NCBI RefSeq assembly: GCF_900105005.1
Contig: NZ_LT629748.1
Coordinates: forward strand, 124,001 to 188,000
Source of the DNA: Halopseudomonas litoralis
GTDB lineage: Bacteria > Pseudomonadota > Gammaproteobacteria > Pseudomonadales > Pseudomonadaceae
Direction of reading: 5' to 3'
DNA length: 64,000 nucleotides
In this document: positions 10,569 to 20,601 of the stretch, in pieces
Layout: each line of letters opens with the position of its first letter
Numbering within the stretch: the first letter of the stretch is position 1
Made by a program: the position numbers and the translations under genes
Notes under the pieces: model-generated
What the model saw: only the letters and a program-made list of their open reading frames with translations
Databases searched by the model: none
What the model was told of the DNA's origin: nothing

Positions 10569-11588
10569 ATGTCTGACCGAGGGGTCCTGCTACTGAATCT
10601 GGGTTCGCCCGCCAGCACCGAGGTGGCCGATGTGCGTCGCTACCTCAATCAGTTTTTGATGGATCCTTGCGTTGTCGATCTGCCCTGGCCGGCGCGCCGC
10701 CTGCTGGTCAGCCTGATCCTGCTGCGTCGTCCGCGTGAGTCTGCGGCGGCCTACGCCTCGATCTGGTGGCAGGAAGGTTCACCCCTGGTGGTCATCAGCC
10801 GTCGTGTGCGCGACCAATTGCGCGCCCGCCTGGATATGCCGGTGGAGCTGGCCATGCGTTATGGAGAACCCTCCGTAGAGCAAGGGATACTGGCACTGGC
10901 GGAGCAGGGCGTGGGCGAGATTCTGCTGATGCACCAGTACCCACAGTTCGCCGATAGCACCATAACCACCTCCATCCGTGAAGCGCAGCGGGTAATCGCC
11001 AAGCATGGCCTGAAAATACGCGTGACGGTATTGCCGGCATTCCATGATCGTGCGGACTACCTGGATGCGCTGGTTGCCAGCGCGCAGCCGCATCTGCAGC
11101 ATGGCTTTGATCATCTGCTATTCAGCTATCACGGCCTGCCCGAGCGCCATCTGCGCAAGGTCGATCCTACCGGCGGTCATTGCCTGGCGACCGCCGATTG
11201 TTGCGAACGACCCTCTCCGGCCCATGCTACCTGCTACCGTGCGCAATGCAGTGGCGTCAGCCGCGCGTTCGCCGAACGGGTCGGGTTGCAGCCGTCGCAG
11301 TGGAGTATGGCCTTTCAGTCGCGCCTGGGGCGTGACAAGTGGATCGAGCCTTACACCGAAGCGACGCTGGACGAGCTGGCCGCGCGTGGCGTCAAGAGGT
11401 TGCTGGTGATGTGTCCGGCCTTTACCGCCGACTGTATCGAAACACTGGAAGAGATCGGTGATCGCGGCCGGGAGCAGTTTCTTGCTGCCGGTGGTGAGGA
11501 GCTGGTATTGGTCCCCTGTCTGAATGACTACCCGCAATGGATGGACACTCTGGCCAACTGGGCGCGTAACGAGCCGGTCGGCGCCTGA
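10569..11588 (+). CDS. hemH: Ferrochelatase
   Basis: Inserts Fe2+ into protoporphyrin IX, the last step of protoheme synthesis. 339 residues from the ATG at 10569, preceded by AAGGGGA about 8 nt upstream. Catalytic His188 lies in SYHGLPERH; the conserved acidic patch is in CIETLEEI. Five cysteines cluster at 205, 211, 212, 222 and 227. Some bacterial ferrochelatases bind an Fe-S cluster or metal with such cysteines; whether this one does is not known. It is monocistronic by position. Confidence 0.96.
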   Translation: MSDRGVLLLNLGSPASTEVADVRRYLNQFLMDPCVVDLPWPARRLLVSLILLRRPRESAAAYASIWWQEGSPLVVISRRVRDQLRARLDMPVELAMRYGEPSVEQGILALAEQGVGEILLMHQYPQFADSTITTSIREAQRVIAKHGLKIRVTVLPAFHDRADYLDALVASAQPHLQHGFDHLLFSYHGLPERHLRKVDPTGGHCLATADCCERPSPAHATCYRAQCSGVSRAFAERVGLQPSQWSMAFQSRLGRDKWIEPYTEATLDELAARGVKRLLVMCPAFTADCIETLEEIGDRGREQFLAAGGEELVLVPCLNDYPQWMDTLANWARNEPVGA

Positions 11589-11609
11589 TGCGGGCGCTCG
11601 CGGAGCGGG

Positions 11610-12248
11610 TCAGGCGCGTCTGAACCACTCCGCCAGGGCCAGGTGCAGCCCGAGGCCGATCAGCACCACCCCCATCAGTCGATCAAACCAGTGGCCCATG
11701 CGGGCAAAGCCGCGACGTACCCTGGGTTGACTGAATAGCAAGGCAACCAGACAGAACCACAAGGTGGTGGCTATCGCCAGGTAAAGGCCATAGCCGGCCT
11801 GAATCAGGATGGGGGTCTGCGGACTGATGACCAGGGTGAATACTGACAGAAAGAACAGCGTCGCTTTGGGATTCAGGCCATTGGTGACAAAGCCGTTGAT
11901 GAAGGCCTTGGTCGGCGGCATGCTGATCGGTGCGACGGCCACCTCGCCGTCAGTGATGGGCTGGGGCCGGGTACGCAACGCCTTGATACCGAGATATAGC
12001 AGATAGGCGCCAGCCAGCAGTTTCAGTATGTTGAACAGCCATACCGACTGGGACACAATGATGCCGATACCCAGCAGCGAATAGGCCACATGCAGAAAGA
12101 TTCCAACGCCGATGCCAAGGGCTGTGATCAACCCGATCTGCCGCCCGGCGTTGACGCTGTTGCGAATCACCACGGCAAAGTCCGGACCGGGACTGGCTAC
12201 TGCCAGCACATGGACCATCGCCACCAACAGAAACTCATTCAGATACAA
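11610..12248 (-). CDS. LysE/RhtB-family amino-acid exporter
   Basis: 212 residues with about six membrane segments. The N-terminus holds the family motif ASPGPDFAVVIRNSVNAGR, and the middle cytoplasmic loop leads into the NGLNPKATLFF motif at about 137. It probably exports an amino acid or homoserine-lactone-like solute; the substrate cannot be inferred. It converges on hemH (21 nt apart) and is divergent from the dehydrogenase at 12311. Confidence 0.9.
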   Translation of the reverse strand: MYLNEFLLVAMVHVLAVASPGPDFAVVIRNSVNAGRQIGLITALGIGVGIFLHVAYSLLGIGIIVSQSVWLFNILKLLAGAYLLYLGIKALRTRPQPITDGEVAVAPISMPPTKAFINGFVTNGLNPKATLFFLSVFTLVISPQTPILIQAGYGLYLAIATTLWFCLVALLFSQPRVRRGFARMGHWFDRLMGVVLIGLGLHLALAEWFRRA

Positions 12249-12310
12249 TGCATTGCTCCGGCCAAAACCGCCATTCTAAACTTCTTGCCTTAGTCTAAAC
12301 AGGTTCCGAA

Positions 12311-13267
12311 ATGAAAAAGATGTCAGTGGTATTTCTGGATCAAGCATCCCTGGACCAGGGCGATCTGGATATGCAGGCGCTGCATGATGCTGCGAAAAAA
12401 TTGACCTTGTATCCAGTCACCACCCCGGACCAGGTCGCGGAGCGCGTGGCGGAGCATCAGGTGGTCATCACCAACAAGGTCGTCATCGACGAGAAGGTCA
12501 TGCAAGCCTGTCCCGAGCTGCAGTTGATTCTGGTGGCAGCGACAGGTACCAATAATGTCGATCTGCAAGCGGCGCAGCGACGAGGCATCACCGTGTGTAA
12601 TTGCCAGGCGTACGGCACGCCCTCGGTGGCCCAGCACACTTTGATGCTCATGCTGGTGCTGATCACCCGTTTCGAGTCCTACCGTCAGGCGGTGCGTGAC
12701 GGTGCCTGGCAGCGCAGCAGCCAGTTCTGCCTGCTGGATTATCCGATCGGCGAGCTGTCCGGGCGCACGCTCGGAATCCTCGGCTACGGTGAGCTGGGTC
12801 AGGAAGTCGGGCGGCTGGCCAGTGCCTTCGGCATGCGCATTCTGGTCGGCGCATTGCCTGGCCGCGAGCACCCGGAGCGGCCGTCCCTGGCCGAGCTGCT
12901 GCCTCAGGTGGATGTGCTCAGTCTGCATTGCCCACTTACCGAGCGCACCCGCCATCTGATCGGTGCCGAACAGCTGGCGCTGATGAAGCCCGGCAGTTTG
13001 TTGATCAACGCCGGGCGTGGCGGGTTGGTGGACGAGCAGGCGCTGGCCGAAAGCCTGAGCAGCGGCCATCTCGGCGGCGCCGGGTTCGATGTGTTGACGA
13101 CCGAGCCGCCGGTGGACGGTAACCCCCTGCTTGATAGTTCGTTGCCCAATCTGGTACTGACTCCGCATAGCGCCTGGGGTAGCCGCGAGGCGCGCCAGCG
13201 CATCGTCATGCAACTGGTGGGCAACCTGATCGATGATCAGCAGCGAGCAGATCGCCGCATTGTTTGA
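12311..13267 (+). CDS. hprA: D-2-hydroxyacid dehydrogenase, hydroxypyruvate reductase/glycerate dehydrogenase-like
   Basis: 318 residues of the NAD-dependent D-isomer 2-hydroxyacid dehydrogenase family. The Rossmann motif is LGILGYGELGQEVGRL (about 153-168). The catalytic Arg is in INAGRGGLVDE, the Glu in TTEPPVDG and the His in LTPHSAWGS. The N-terminal EKVMQACPELQLILVAATGT segment is typical of HprA. The likely reaction is hydroxypyruvate to D-glycerate; other 2-oxoacids are possible. A second member of this family is at 55253-56197. Confidence 0.85.
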   Translation: MKKMSVVFLDQASLDQGDLDMQALHDAAKKLTLYPVTTPDQVAERVAEHQVVITNKVVIDEKVMQACPELQLILVAATGTNNVDLQAAQRRGITVCNCQAYGTPSVAQHTLMLMLVLITRFESYRQAVRDGAWQRSSQFCLLDYPIGELSGRTLGILGYGELGQEVGRLASAFGMRILVGALPGREHPERPSLAELLPQVDVLSLHCPLTERTRHLIGAEQLALMKPGSLLINAGRGGLVDEQALAESLSSGHLGGAGFDVLTTEPPVDGNPLLDSSLPNLVLTPHSAWGSREARQRIVMQLVGNLIDDQQRADRRIV

Positions 13268-13316
13268 TTGAACCTGTTCACAAATACGCTATGACGCGTT
13301 TCACAGATTGAAGTTG

Positions 13317-13334
13317 ATCACCCGTTTGGGTGAT
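13317..13334. other. Hairpin between the dehydrogenase gene and pilV
   Basis: A 7-bp inverted repeat ATCACCC / GGGTGAT with a 4-nt GTTT loop lies 50 nt after the dehydrogenase stop and 88 nt before pilV. No T-run follows, so it is a weak terminator at best; it could also be an operator for the pilus operon. Confidence 0.4.
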
Positions 13335-13421
13335 GTGTGGGGCGCTGAGCCTCGATAGATTCCCAGCCTCGATCAGGAGCAGGCTTTCCCTGAGCAACTA
13401 TCTGCTACAGAGGAAGCTGTC

Positions 13422-13913
13422 ATGCGCAAGGATCGACCGGCGCGGGGTCTGGTGACCCGTCCATGGCGTTTTAGAGCCACCTTTCGCCAGCACGGCGTCA
13501 GCCTGCTGGAGGTGCTGGTCGCGGTGTTGGTGCTGGTGGTCGGGGTGCTTGGCGCCGTATCGCTGCAGACCAACGCGCTGCGTTACAACGCCAGCGCCGC
13601 ACACAACACCCAAGCCAGTTTTCTCGCCTACGACATGCTTGATCGCATGCGTGCCAATACCGATAACCTCGCCAGCTACGCCATCAGCGTCAGTGCAGGT
13701 TGCACCGCAGCCGCCTCGGGCTCGTCCATTCTGGCAACCGATCGGCAGGATTTTGCCCACGCCGTCAGCTGCCTGCTGCCAGACGGCTACGGCAGTGTCG
13801 CCATCAATGGCAATCGTGCCACCGTCACTATCGGTTGGTCGGAAGACCGTATCGTGGCCTCCGCGGGCAATACCGAATTTGTCGTTTCGTCGATGATCCG
13901 AGGTGATCTGTGA
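13422..13913 (+). CDS. pilV: Type IV pilus minor pilin PilV
   Basis: 163-residue prepilin. The prepilin peptidase site is QHG|VSLLEVL, cutting after Gly25 with the +5 Glu at position 30, followed by a long hydrophobic N-terminal helix. The leader is long (25 residues) and basic. I kept the ATG at 13422 because an AGGAAG sequence precedes it closely. Minor pilins prime pilus assembly and form the tip complex with PilY1. It is the first gene here; fimT and fimU, which precede it in P. aeruginosa, are not present upstream. Confidence 0.9.
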   Translation: MRKDRPARGLVTRPWRFRATFRQHGVSLLEVLVAVLVLVVGVLGAVSLQTNALRYNASAAHNTQASFLAYDMLDRMRANTDNLASYAISVSAGCTAAASGSSILATDRQDFAHAVSCLLPDGYGSVAINGNRATVTIGWSEDRIVASAGNTEFVVSSMIRGDL

Positions 13914-14695
13914 TCACGCACGGGCTAGGCCAGAGATGGCGGGGCTTTGGCCTGGTCGAATTGATGATCGCCATGACGCTCGGACTGATATTGGTGCTCG
14001 GGGTGTCGCAGATATTCCTCGCTGGCAAGCAGAGTTTCGTGGTGCAACAGCATACCGCCGCGCTGCAGGAAAACGCCCGCTTCGTACTCAGCCGTATCAG
14101 CCGCGACCTGCGCCAGGCCGGCATGTTTGGTTGTCTGGATCCGGCCCGGCTACCGGCGGCTACCCGTAGCCAGATGCCGGCGGGCTTTGACACGCCCGTC
14201 AGCTTTGCCAATGACGTACTCAAGCTGATTACCGCGGTGCCGGTTCATGATCGGGTGACCGTGACGGCTACACGTCGGGCCGCTGATTACGGGGCTCAGT
14301 GGTTAATAGCAACCAACTGCCTTGACGAGCTGCGCATTGCCGCGGGAAGCAACGGTCTGCAGGTGGAGCCTGGAGACTTTGTCATTCCGGTGCGTCAGGT
14401 CGAATATCGGCTGGACCAGCACCGGGTGCAGATCCGTATCAATGGCAATGGCAACTTTGAGGTGTTGATTGATGACGTCGCCGGGTTCGATATGCAATTT
14501 GGGCTGGCGGCCAGCGCAGCGGACCGAGTGGTCGATGGCAGGTATGTCGGCGCCGTGGCCGCGGCAGACAGCGAGCGGATTCGCAGTGTACGTCTTGCTC
14601 TCAGCCTGAGCGACAACCCCGCCAACCCCGCCGATGGCCAGATTCGGGTCCAGCAATACACCTTGGTGACGGCGTTGCGCAATCGGCTGAACTGA
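13910..14695 (+). CDS. pilW: Type IV pilus minor pilin PilW
   Basis: 261 residues. The peptidase site is RG|FGLVELMIAMTLG with cleavage after Gly12 and the +5 Glu at 17. GTG start at 13910 overlaps the pilV TGA stop. The large C-terminal domain has the PilW length and the RDLRQAGMFGCL segment. It acts with PilV, PilX and PilE in the tip-associated priming complex. Confidence 0.9.
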   Translation: MITHGLGQRWRGFGLVELMIAMTLGLILVLGVSQIFLAGKQSFVVQQHTAALQENARFVLSRISRDLRQAGMFGCLDPARLPAATRSQMPAGFDTPVSFANDVLKLITAVPVHDRVTVTATRRAADYGAQWLIATNCLDELRIAAGSNGLQVEPGDFVIPVRQVEYRLDQHRVQIRINGNGNFEVLIDDVAGFDMQFGLAASAADRVVDGRYVGAVAAADSERIRSVRLALSLSDNPANPADGQIRVQQYTLVTALRNRLN

Positions 14696-14708
14696 ACAAG
14701 GAGTAACC

Positions 14709-15209
14709 ATGGCATATCACGATCCACAACAAGCCCAGGCCGGCTCTGCACTGATCATCAGCATGGTATTCCTGCTGCTGATGACGGTCACCGCGCTGGC
14801 GGGCATCAGGACTTCTACCGGCCAGGAGCGCATGGCGTTCAACGTCAAACTGAAGAATGACAGCTTCCAGGCAGCGGAAAGCAGCATGCGGCATGTCGAG
14901 GAGCAGATCCGCAAGAGTGTTCTGGCACTGCCGGTGGTGGTATGCCATCAGGCTGCATGCGAGCTCCCGGATGCGGCCCTCGACCCGGATCATCGGTCTG
15001 CTCCTGGCTCGGCCTGGAACCCGGTGCCGGCTGCGGTGGCGGGCAATGACATGGCCGCCTGGTATCGCATTGTACGGCTGGGCGATAGCGCTATGCCGGT
15101 CAATCTTCTCGCTGAGGCTCCGAGCACTCTGTATCGGATTTCGGTGGTCAGCCACAAGGGTTCCACGCGAACGGTTCTGGAGAGCATCTATGCATTCACA
15201 CGGATCTGA
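14709..15209 (+). CDS. pilX: Type IV pilus minor pilin PilX
   Basis: 166 residues starting just after an AAGGAG ribosome site. QAG|SALIISMVFLLL is the processing site (after Gly12). As in other PilX proteins there is no Glu at +5; this is a family trait, not a defect. The GQERMAFNVKLKNDSFQAAE region is the typical PilX N-terminal helix continuation. Its 3' end overlaps pilY1 by 20 nt. Confidence 0.9.
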   Translation: MAYHDPQQAQAGSALIISMVFLLLMTVTALAGIRTSTGQERMAFNVKLKNDSFQAAESSMRHVEEQIRKSVLALPVVVCHQAACELPDAALDPDHRSAPGSAWNPVPAAVAGNDMAAWYRIVRLGDSAMPVNLLAEAPSTLYRISVVSHKGSTRTVLESIYAFTRI

Positions 15210-18081
15210 ACCGCGCTGCCTGCGCAGTATGGTTGCGGGGCTGGCGCTCGGGCTGTGTATCGCGTTACCGGCGCAGGCCTTCACCCCGTTGAGCGGGCCA
15301 GTTTTATCGGCCTCGGCAGTGGCGCCCAACGTAGTGGTGTTGTTCGACAACTCATCGAGCATGGTACGCAATTCCATTGACGGCGAAACCCGTCTGAATA
15401 TTGCCCGGGATGTCACCAAGGAGGTGATATCAGCCAATCGGGGTGTGCGTTTCGGGCTGTTCACTTTCCGCGAGACTCTCGGTCGTGACAATGCTCCGGG
15501 CGGCATGCTGCGGGTGGAGGCGGGTGATATCGACGCCGGCTCGACGGCCGGCAGCGCCCGCTTCAATCAAATCAACCAGGCGCTGGACGCGCTGAATCCG
15601 GGCCGCAACAGCAACCTGACCTGGACCCCATTGGCCGAGTCCTATTATGAAGTCACCCGTTACCTGCGTGGGATGCGGGCTTTCTATCCACAAGGCTGGT
15701 CCGAGACCCAGCGCGACTCCTTTCAAAGCCCGATTCAATACCGCTGCCAGAAGAACTTCGGCCTGGTGGTAACCGACGGCCTGCCCACCCATGACAGTGA
15801 ATTTCCCACGACGCTGGAACACGAGCCGGACGGCAAAAACCGGCGCCTGAGCGGCAGTTTCAACCTGCCGGATTGGGATGGCGATGGAGCAGACGTCACC
15901 GCCTCGGAAGACACCGAGGGCGGAACCTTCTACCTGGACGACATTGCCCGCTTTGCCTATGAAACCGACCTGCGCACCACGGGAACGGATCAGGCGGGGC
16001 AGAGCTGGAACGATCCGCAGTTTCCATTGCAGAACCTGCAGACCTATACCGTGGGTTTTGCCTTGGATGATCACCGGCTCAGGCAGACCGCAACGGCAGG
16101 CAACGGCCGTTATTTTACTGCTACCGACCGTCAGCAATTGAAGGATGCTCTGAGCAGTGCGCTGCAGGAGATCATCGCGTCGGCGGGCTCGGGTGGAGGT
16201 GCCGTCACCGACAGTCAGCAGTTGAACGCTGGCGTCAGTCGCTACTACCAGACCCAGTTCGATCCGCTGGACTGGAGCGGCAGCCTGCACGCCTACAGCA
16301 TGAACGACGAGGGCGAGCCGGATACGCTGTTGTGGAGTACCGACCGCACCTTTGTGCAAGGTACGCAGTCAGGGGATTTCCAAACCTGGCGCAATGCGCA
16401 GGGCAACACGCCTGCCGGTCCGGTCAGCCTGGGTGCCGGTACCTGGGCTGCGTTGTCCCCCGCACAGCAGATGGCACTGGATGCCGAGGCCGCAGCGGCT
16501 GGATTGACCGGCAGCAAGGCAGCCCAGCGTCTGCTCAATTGGGCGCGCGGCAGTCGTGATGCCGACCTGCGTCAACGTAGCCGGTTGCTGGGCGATATCA
16601 TCAATTCGGCGCCGGTGATGATCGGTGCCGGCCATCATGCGGGGCCCAATAACACTGTCGATTACATCGCCTATCTGCAGGACAGGACCACCCGCATGCC
16701 CGAAGCCATGGTGCTCGGTGCCAATGACGGCTTTCTGCGGGTCTTCGATACTCATGGCACGCATCTGTATTCATTTCTGCCGGCGGCGTTGCACACCGGC
16801 CTGGGTACACGTGCGCGTACCGATTATGGCGCCGGTAACCATCACCGTTCCGGAGTAGATGGGCGGATCGTTGTTGTCGATGCCAAGCTCGGCGCGCATT
16901 GGAGCACGATTGCCGCCAGCGGGCTGGGCGCCGGCGGCAAAGGGCTCTTTGTGGTGCGGCTGTTCGACGCGGCTCAGGGCAGTAGTGCGCGCGGCGCGCT
17001 CTGGGAAACTAATGCCAACCACACAGCAGACATCGGGCATATCTATGGTCGGCCGGTCATAGCGCAGTTGCATGGCAGCAGCGTATTGATTACCGGCAAC
17101 GGGTACGGCAGTGCAGGGGGAGCTGGAGCGCTGTTGATCTACGATCTGAGCACAGGCGCTTTGCTCAAGCAGCTCGATGTTGCAGGCCGTGCCGGTACCA
17201 CGCAGAGCAATGGGCTGTCGTCGCCAGTGCCGCAATTCGATGCCAGTGGCGAAATTCGCGCGGTCTTCGCCGGCGACCTGCATGGGCAGCTGTGGAAATT
17301 CGATCTGAGTGACCCGAATACGGCCAACTGGCGCGTGGCGCACGGCGGAACGCCGTTGTTCAGTGCCGAGAGCGGGCAGCCGATCACTGTGCAACCACAG
17401 ATTCACTCCAGTGTGGCTGCCGGTGAGGATCTGATCCTGTTCGGCACCGGCAAATTCATGGAGGTCAGCGATCTGACGGATACGGCCACCCAGGCCTTCT
17501 ATGCTGTGCTGGACGCACCGGCGCCTCCGGCCGGCGGGTTGACCCCGGCTCAGCTGCAGCCACAGCAGATCGATACTGTCACCACCGACCCCACCAGTGG
17601 CCAGGCCGTGCGTACAGTGACGTCCCATTCGCTGGACTGGAGTACCCAGTACGGTTGGTACCTGCCGCTTATCCACAATGGCCAGGCTGAGGGTGAGCGG
17701 GTGACACGCGACTTCGTCATCAAAAATGCGCGGGTGCTGTTTGCCACCGGTTTCATCAAGACGGGCGTTACCGATCCCTGCATGACCCAGGCTGGGGGTT
17801 GGCTGATGGCGGTGACGCTGGGCACCGGTGGTATGTCGACCAGGCAGGTACTGGATACCAATGGTGACCGGGTAACTGATGACGATGATCTGCCGGCGGC
17901 AGGGTTGGCGTTGGATATTGGTCTGCCGGGTGACCTCAATGTTTTGAACCAGGGTGACACCGGTATGCAGCCTGGCTGCAGTGGTGAAGTCTATGTGGTA
18001 CAGGGTTCAAGTGACGTAGCTGTGGTGACCGGTCAGCCGCACTGTCAGTTCAACCGTATCATGTGGCGGCAGCTGCAATAG
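15190..18081 (+). CDS. pilY1: Type IV pilus tip adhesin/biogenesis factor PilY1
   Basis: 963 residues, shorter than P. aeruginosa PilY1 (about 1160). The signal peptide ends near PAQA (res 30). A von Willebrand A-like domain starts right after, with MIDAS motif DNSSS at 53-57. The C-terminal half is the PilY1 beta-propeller (VLGANDGFLRVFDTHG, KGLFVVRLFD, VFAGDLHGQLWKFDL). It ends with an EF-hand-like calcium loop D-x-N-x-D at 889-893 (DTNGDRVTDDDD), the site that controls pilus extension/retraction in P. aeruginosa. The ATG at 15190 overlaps pilX; Met14 is an alternative start. Confidence 0.93.
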   Translation: MHSHGSEPRCLRSMVAGLALGLCIALPAQAFTPLSGPVLSASAVAPNVVVLFDNSSSMVRNSIDGETRLNIARDVTKEVISANRGVRFGLFTFRETLGRDNAPGGMLRVEAGDIDAGSTAGSARFNQINQALDALNPGRNSNLTWTPLAESYYEVTRYLRGMRAFYPQGWSETQRDSFQSPIQYRCQKNFGLVVTDGLPTHDSEFPTTLEHEPDGKNRRLSGSFNLPDWDGDGADVTASEDTEGGTFYLDDIARFAYETDLRTTGTDQAGQSWNDPQFPLQNLQTYTVGFALDDHRLRQTATAGNGRYFTATDRQQLKDALSSALQEIIASAGSGGGAVTDSQQLNAGVSRYYQTQFDPLDWSGSLHAYSMNDEGEPDTLLWSTDRTFVQGTQSGDFQTWRNAQGNTPAGPVSLGAGTWAALSPAQQMALDAEAAAAGLTGSKAAQRLLNWARGSRDADLRQRSRLLGDIINSAPVMIGAGHHAGPNNTVDYIAYLQDRTTRMPEAMVLGANDGFLRVFDTHGTHLYSFLPAALHTGLGTRARTDYGAGNHHRSGVDGRIVVVDAKLGAHWSTIAASGLGAGGKGLFVVRLFDAAQGSSARGALWETNANHTADIGHIYGRPVIAQLHGSSVLITGNGYGSAGGAGALLIYDLSTGALLKQLDVAGRAGTTQSNGLSSPVPQFDASGEIRAVFAGDLHGQLWKFDLSDPNTANWRVAHGGTPLFSAESGQPITVQPQIHSSVAAGEDLILFGTGKFMEVSDLTDTATQAFYAVLDAPAPPAGGLTPAQLQPQQIDTVTTDPTSGQAVRTVTSHSLDWSTQYGWYLPLIHNGQAEGERVTRDFVIKNARVLFATGFIKTGVTDPCMTQAGGWLMAVTLGTGGMSTRQVLDTNGDRVTDDDDLPAAGLALDIGLPGDLNVLNQGDTGMQPGCSGEVYVVQGSSDVAVVTGQPHCQFNRIMWRQLQ

Positions 18082-18092
18082 GGAGAAGGGTC

Positions 18093-18497
18093 ATGGGCAG
18101 CAGAGTGCAGCAGGGTTTTACCCTGATCGAGGTCATGATAGTGATGGTGATCATCGGAATACTGGCAGCTATAGCGCTGCCGTCGTATCAGGAACATGTT
18201 CGCCAGACCAGGCGCGCCGAGGTATCAGCGCTGTTACTGGAAAACGCTCAATTGCTGGAACGTCATTACACCCGCAACGGCGGTTACGACAGCGGCACGG
18301 TCAACGGGCTGATCAATCAGAGCCCCTCCAACGGAGCGGCGATCTTCACGATAATACCGACGCTGACTCCCGAAAGCTTCATTCTGACAGCAACAGCCGC
18401 ATCTGGCAGCATCATGGCCGGAGATGTCTGCGCGACCTATACCCTGAATCAGGTGGGACAGCGCACGCCAGCGGATACCAAATGCTGGCGGCGCTGA
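18093..18497 (+). CDS. pilE: Type IV pilus minor pilin PilE
   Basis: 134 residues. The start at 18093 is set by the GGAGAAGG ribosome site and gives a short leader with cleavage QQG|FTLIEVMIV after Gly8, +5 Glu at 13. Two C-terminal cysteines (GDVC and DTKC) can form the pilin D-loop disulfide. It is the last gene of the operon; pilY2, present in P. aeruginosa between pilY1 and pilE, is absent. Confidence 0.9.
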   Translation: MGSRVQQGFTLIEVMIVMVIIGILAAIALPSYQEHVRQTRRAEVSALLLENAQLLERHYTRNGGYDSGTVNGLINQSPSNGAAIFTIIPTLTPESFILTATAASGSIMAGDVCATYTLNQVGQRTPADTKCWRR

Positions 18498-18504
18498 ACT
18501 GGCA

Positions 18505-19761
18505 TCAGTCTTCGCTGGGAGTCATGGTGATGGGCGTTGCCGCCGGCAACAGCAGGTTCAGCAGTATGGCCACCACCCCGCACAGGCTGACGCCCTGGAG
18601 AGTGAACTCCTGATGACCGATGGCCATGCCGCCGATACCGAATACCAAAGTGACCGAGACAATGCACAGATTGCGCGCCTGGGTCAGATCCACCTGGTTG
18701 CGGATCAGTGTATTCATGCCGACCACCGCGATGGAGCCGAACAGCAGACAGAGAATCCCGCCCATCACGGGAACCGGCATGCTCAGCAGAACGGCGCCGA
18801 ATTTTTCGATGAACGCCAGGCAGATAGCGAACAGCGCAGCCCAGATCATTACCGCAGGATTGAAATTGCGCGTGAGCATCACCGCACCGGTCACCTCGGA
18901 ATAGGTGGTATTGGGTGGTCCGCCGAGGAAGGCAGCAGTGGATGTGGCCAGGCCGTCACCCAGCAGGGTGCGTTGCAGCCCGGGCTTGCGAATATAGTCC
19001 TTGCCGGTTACCGAGCCGATCGCCAACACGTCGCCGATATGCTCGATGGCTGGGGCAATCGCGACCGGGATCATGAACAGAATGGCAGCCAGATGGAATT
19101 CCGGAAACATGAAGCCCGGGGTAGCAAGCCAGTTGGCATCATCAACAACGGTGAAATCTACCACGCCGAGTATCCAGGAGAGGCTGTAGCCCACGGCCAC
19201 ACCCGCCATGATCGGCACCAGACGGAACACGCCTTTGGCATACACCGCCACGGCCAAGGTTGTCGCCAACGAGGCCATGGAGATGATCAGGGCGGTGGAA
19301 TAGTCGATCAGCTGGACGCTGCCATCGCCGGACTTGCCGGTCGCCATGTTCACCGCTGTGGCGGCGAGGCCGAGGCCGATGACCATAATCACCGGTCCCA
19401 CGACCACTGGCGGCAGCAGACGATGGATAAAGCCGGGCCCACGCAGATGGACCAGCAGGCTCAACAGCAGATAGACCATGCCGGCAGCCACCAGTCCGCC
19501 CAATGTGGCCGGCACGCCCCAGGTCTGGTTGCTATAGAGGATCGGAGCGATGAAAGCGAAGCTGGAGGCGAGAAAAACCGGTAATTGGCGGTGGGTTACA
19601 AACTGGAAGATCAGCGTACCGATACCTGCGGTGAACAGCGCGACGTTTGGGTTCATGCCGGTAATCAATGGCATCAGCACCAGGGCACCGAATGCCACGA
19701 ACAACATCTGCGAACCGGCCAGCATGCTGCGCCAGCCGGTCGTGTTCATATTCTGCATCAA
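18505..19761 (-). CDS. uraA: Uracil permease (NCS2 family)
   Basis: 418 residues, about 14 membrane segments. NCS2 features include [20 protein letters not shown], the [15 protein letters not shown] helix and [15 protein letters not shown], which carries the substrate-site Glu. Imports uracil by proton symport. Its ATG overlaps the upp stop by 4 bp, so uptake and conversion to UMP are coupled. It converges on pilE with 7 nt between stops. Confidence 0.94.
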   Translation of the reverse strand: MMQNMNTTGWRSMLAGSQMLFVAFGALVLMPLITGMNPNVALFTAGIGTLIFQFVTHRQLPVFLASSFAFIAPILYSNQTWGVPATLGGLVAAGMVYLLLSLLVHLRGPGFIHRLLPPVVVGPVIMVIGLGLAATAVNMATGKSGDGSVQLIDYSTALIISMASLATTLAVAVYAKGVFRLVPIMAGVAVGYSLSWILGVVDFTVVDDANWLATPGFMFPEFHLAAILFMIPVAIAPAIEHIGDVLAIGSVTGKDYIRKPGLQRTLLGDGLATSTAAFLGGPPNTTYSEVTGAVMLTRNFNPAVMIWAALFAICLAFIEKFGAVLLSMPVPVMGGILCLLFGSIAVVGMNTLIRNQVDLTQARNLCIVSVTLVFGIGGMAIGHQEFTLQGVSLCGVVAILLNLLLPAATPITMTPSED

Positions 19762-20399
19762 TGCTCATCCTTCTGGCGCGTGCCGAAAATCTTGTCGCCG
19801 GCATCGCCCAGCCCGGGAATGATGTACCCCTGCTCATTCAACCGCTCATCTACGGAGGCAGTGAAGATGTCCACGTCCGGGTGCGCAGCATTGACCCGCT
19901 TTACACCTTCCGGAGCTGCAACCAATACCAATGCGCGGATCTCCTGGGCGCCGGCCCGCTTCAGCAGATCGATGGTGGCGATCATGGAGCTGCCGGTGGC
20001 CAGCATCGGATCAATGATGAGTGCGCGGCGCTGATTCAATTCGCTGACCAGCTTTTCCAGATAGGTATCAGCTTCCAGAGTCTGTTCGTTGCGTACCATG
20101 CCGATGACGCTGACCTTGGCGCTGGGGATCAGGCTGAGTACGCCGTCGAGCATGCCGAGGCCAGCGCGCAGAATGGGCACGACGGTGATTTTCTTGCCGG
20201 CGAGTTTCTCGACACTGACATCACCACACCAGCCGTCGATGGTGTGGTTCTCAACAGGCATATCCTTGGTCGCTTCATAAGTCAGGAGGGCGGCGACTTC
20301 CTGAGCCAGTTCGCGGAAGTTCTTCGTGCTGATGTCGTTGCGACGCATCAGACCAAGTTTATGGCGGATCAAAGGATGGCGGATTTCTTGAATCTTCAT
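19758..20399 (-). CDS. upp: Uracil phosphoribosyltransferase
   Basis: Converts uracil plus PRPP to UMP. 213 residues from the ATG at 20399 ([19 protein letters not shown], the usual N-terminus). The PRPP loop is [12 protein letters not shown] (about 130-141) and the uracil site is in [13 protein letters not shown] near the C-terminus. First gene of upp-uraA; divergent from hpt across a 202-nt gap. Confidence 0.97.
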   Translation of the reverse strand: MKIQEIRHPLIRHKLGLMRRNDISTKNFRELAQEVAALLTYEATKDMPVENHTIDGWCGDVSVEKLAGKKITVVPILRAGLGMLDGVLSLIPSAKVSVIGMVRNEQTLEADTYLEKLVSELNQRRALIIDPMLATGSSMIATIDLLKRAGAQEIRALVLVAAPEGVKRVNAAHPDVDIFTASVDERLNEQGYIIPGLGDAGDKIFGTRQKDEH

Positions 20400-20601
20400 T
20401 GACGGGTTCCAGGGGCGGCTAAAATGCATTCGGGAGCTCCTGGAGACGTTGCAAGTGCAGCCGTGTCCAGAATTTCCGTAAGGTTAAACGAATGTTTTAT
20501 GCTGGTCATCCGATTCTCTGTGCTCACTTGCCGCTTTACTTGCGCTGATGACATTGGTGCAGTATTTTCGCTCCCTTTTCATACCGCTCCGGAGGTTTTG
20601 C

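Noticed and set aside
13322..13330. CCGTTTGGG resembling an AlgR site upstream of pilV
   Set aside because: Only 7 of 9 bases match the site I remember, and the bases form the loop and arm of a hairpin; too weak to call.
14709..14800. PilX lacking the +5 glutamate of pilins
   Set aside because: Known trait of PilX/GspK-type minor pilins.
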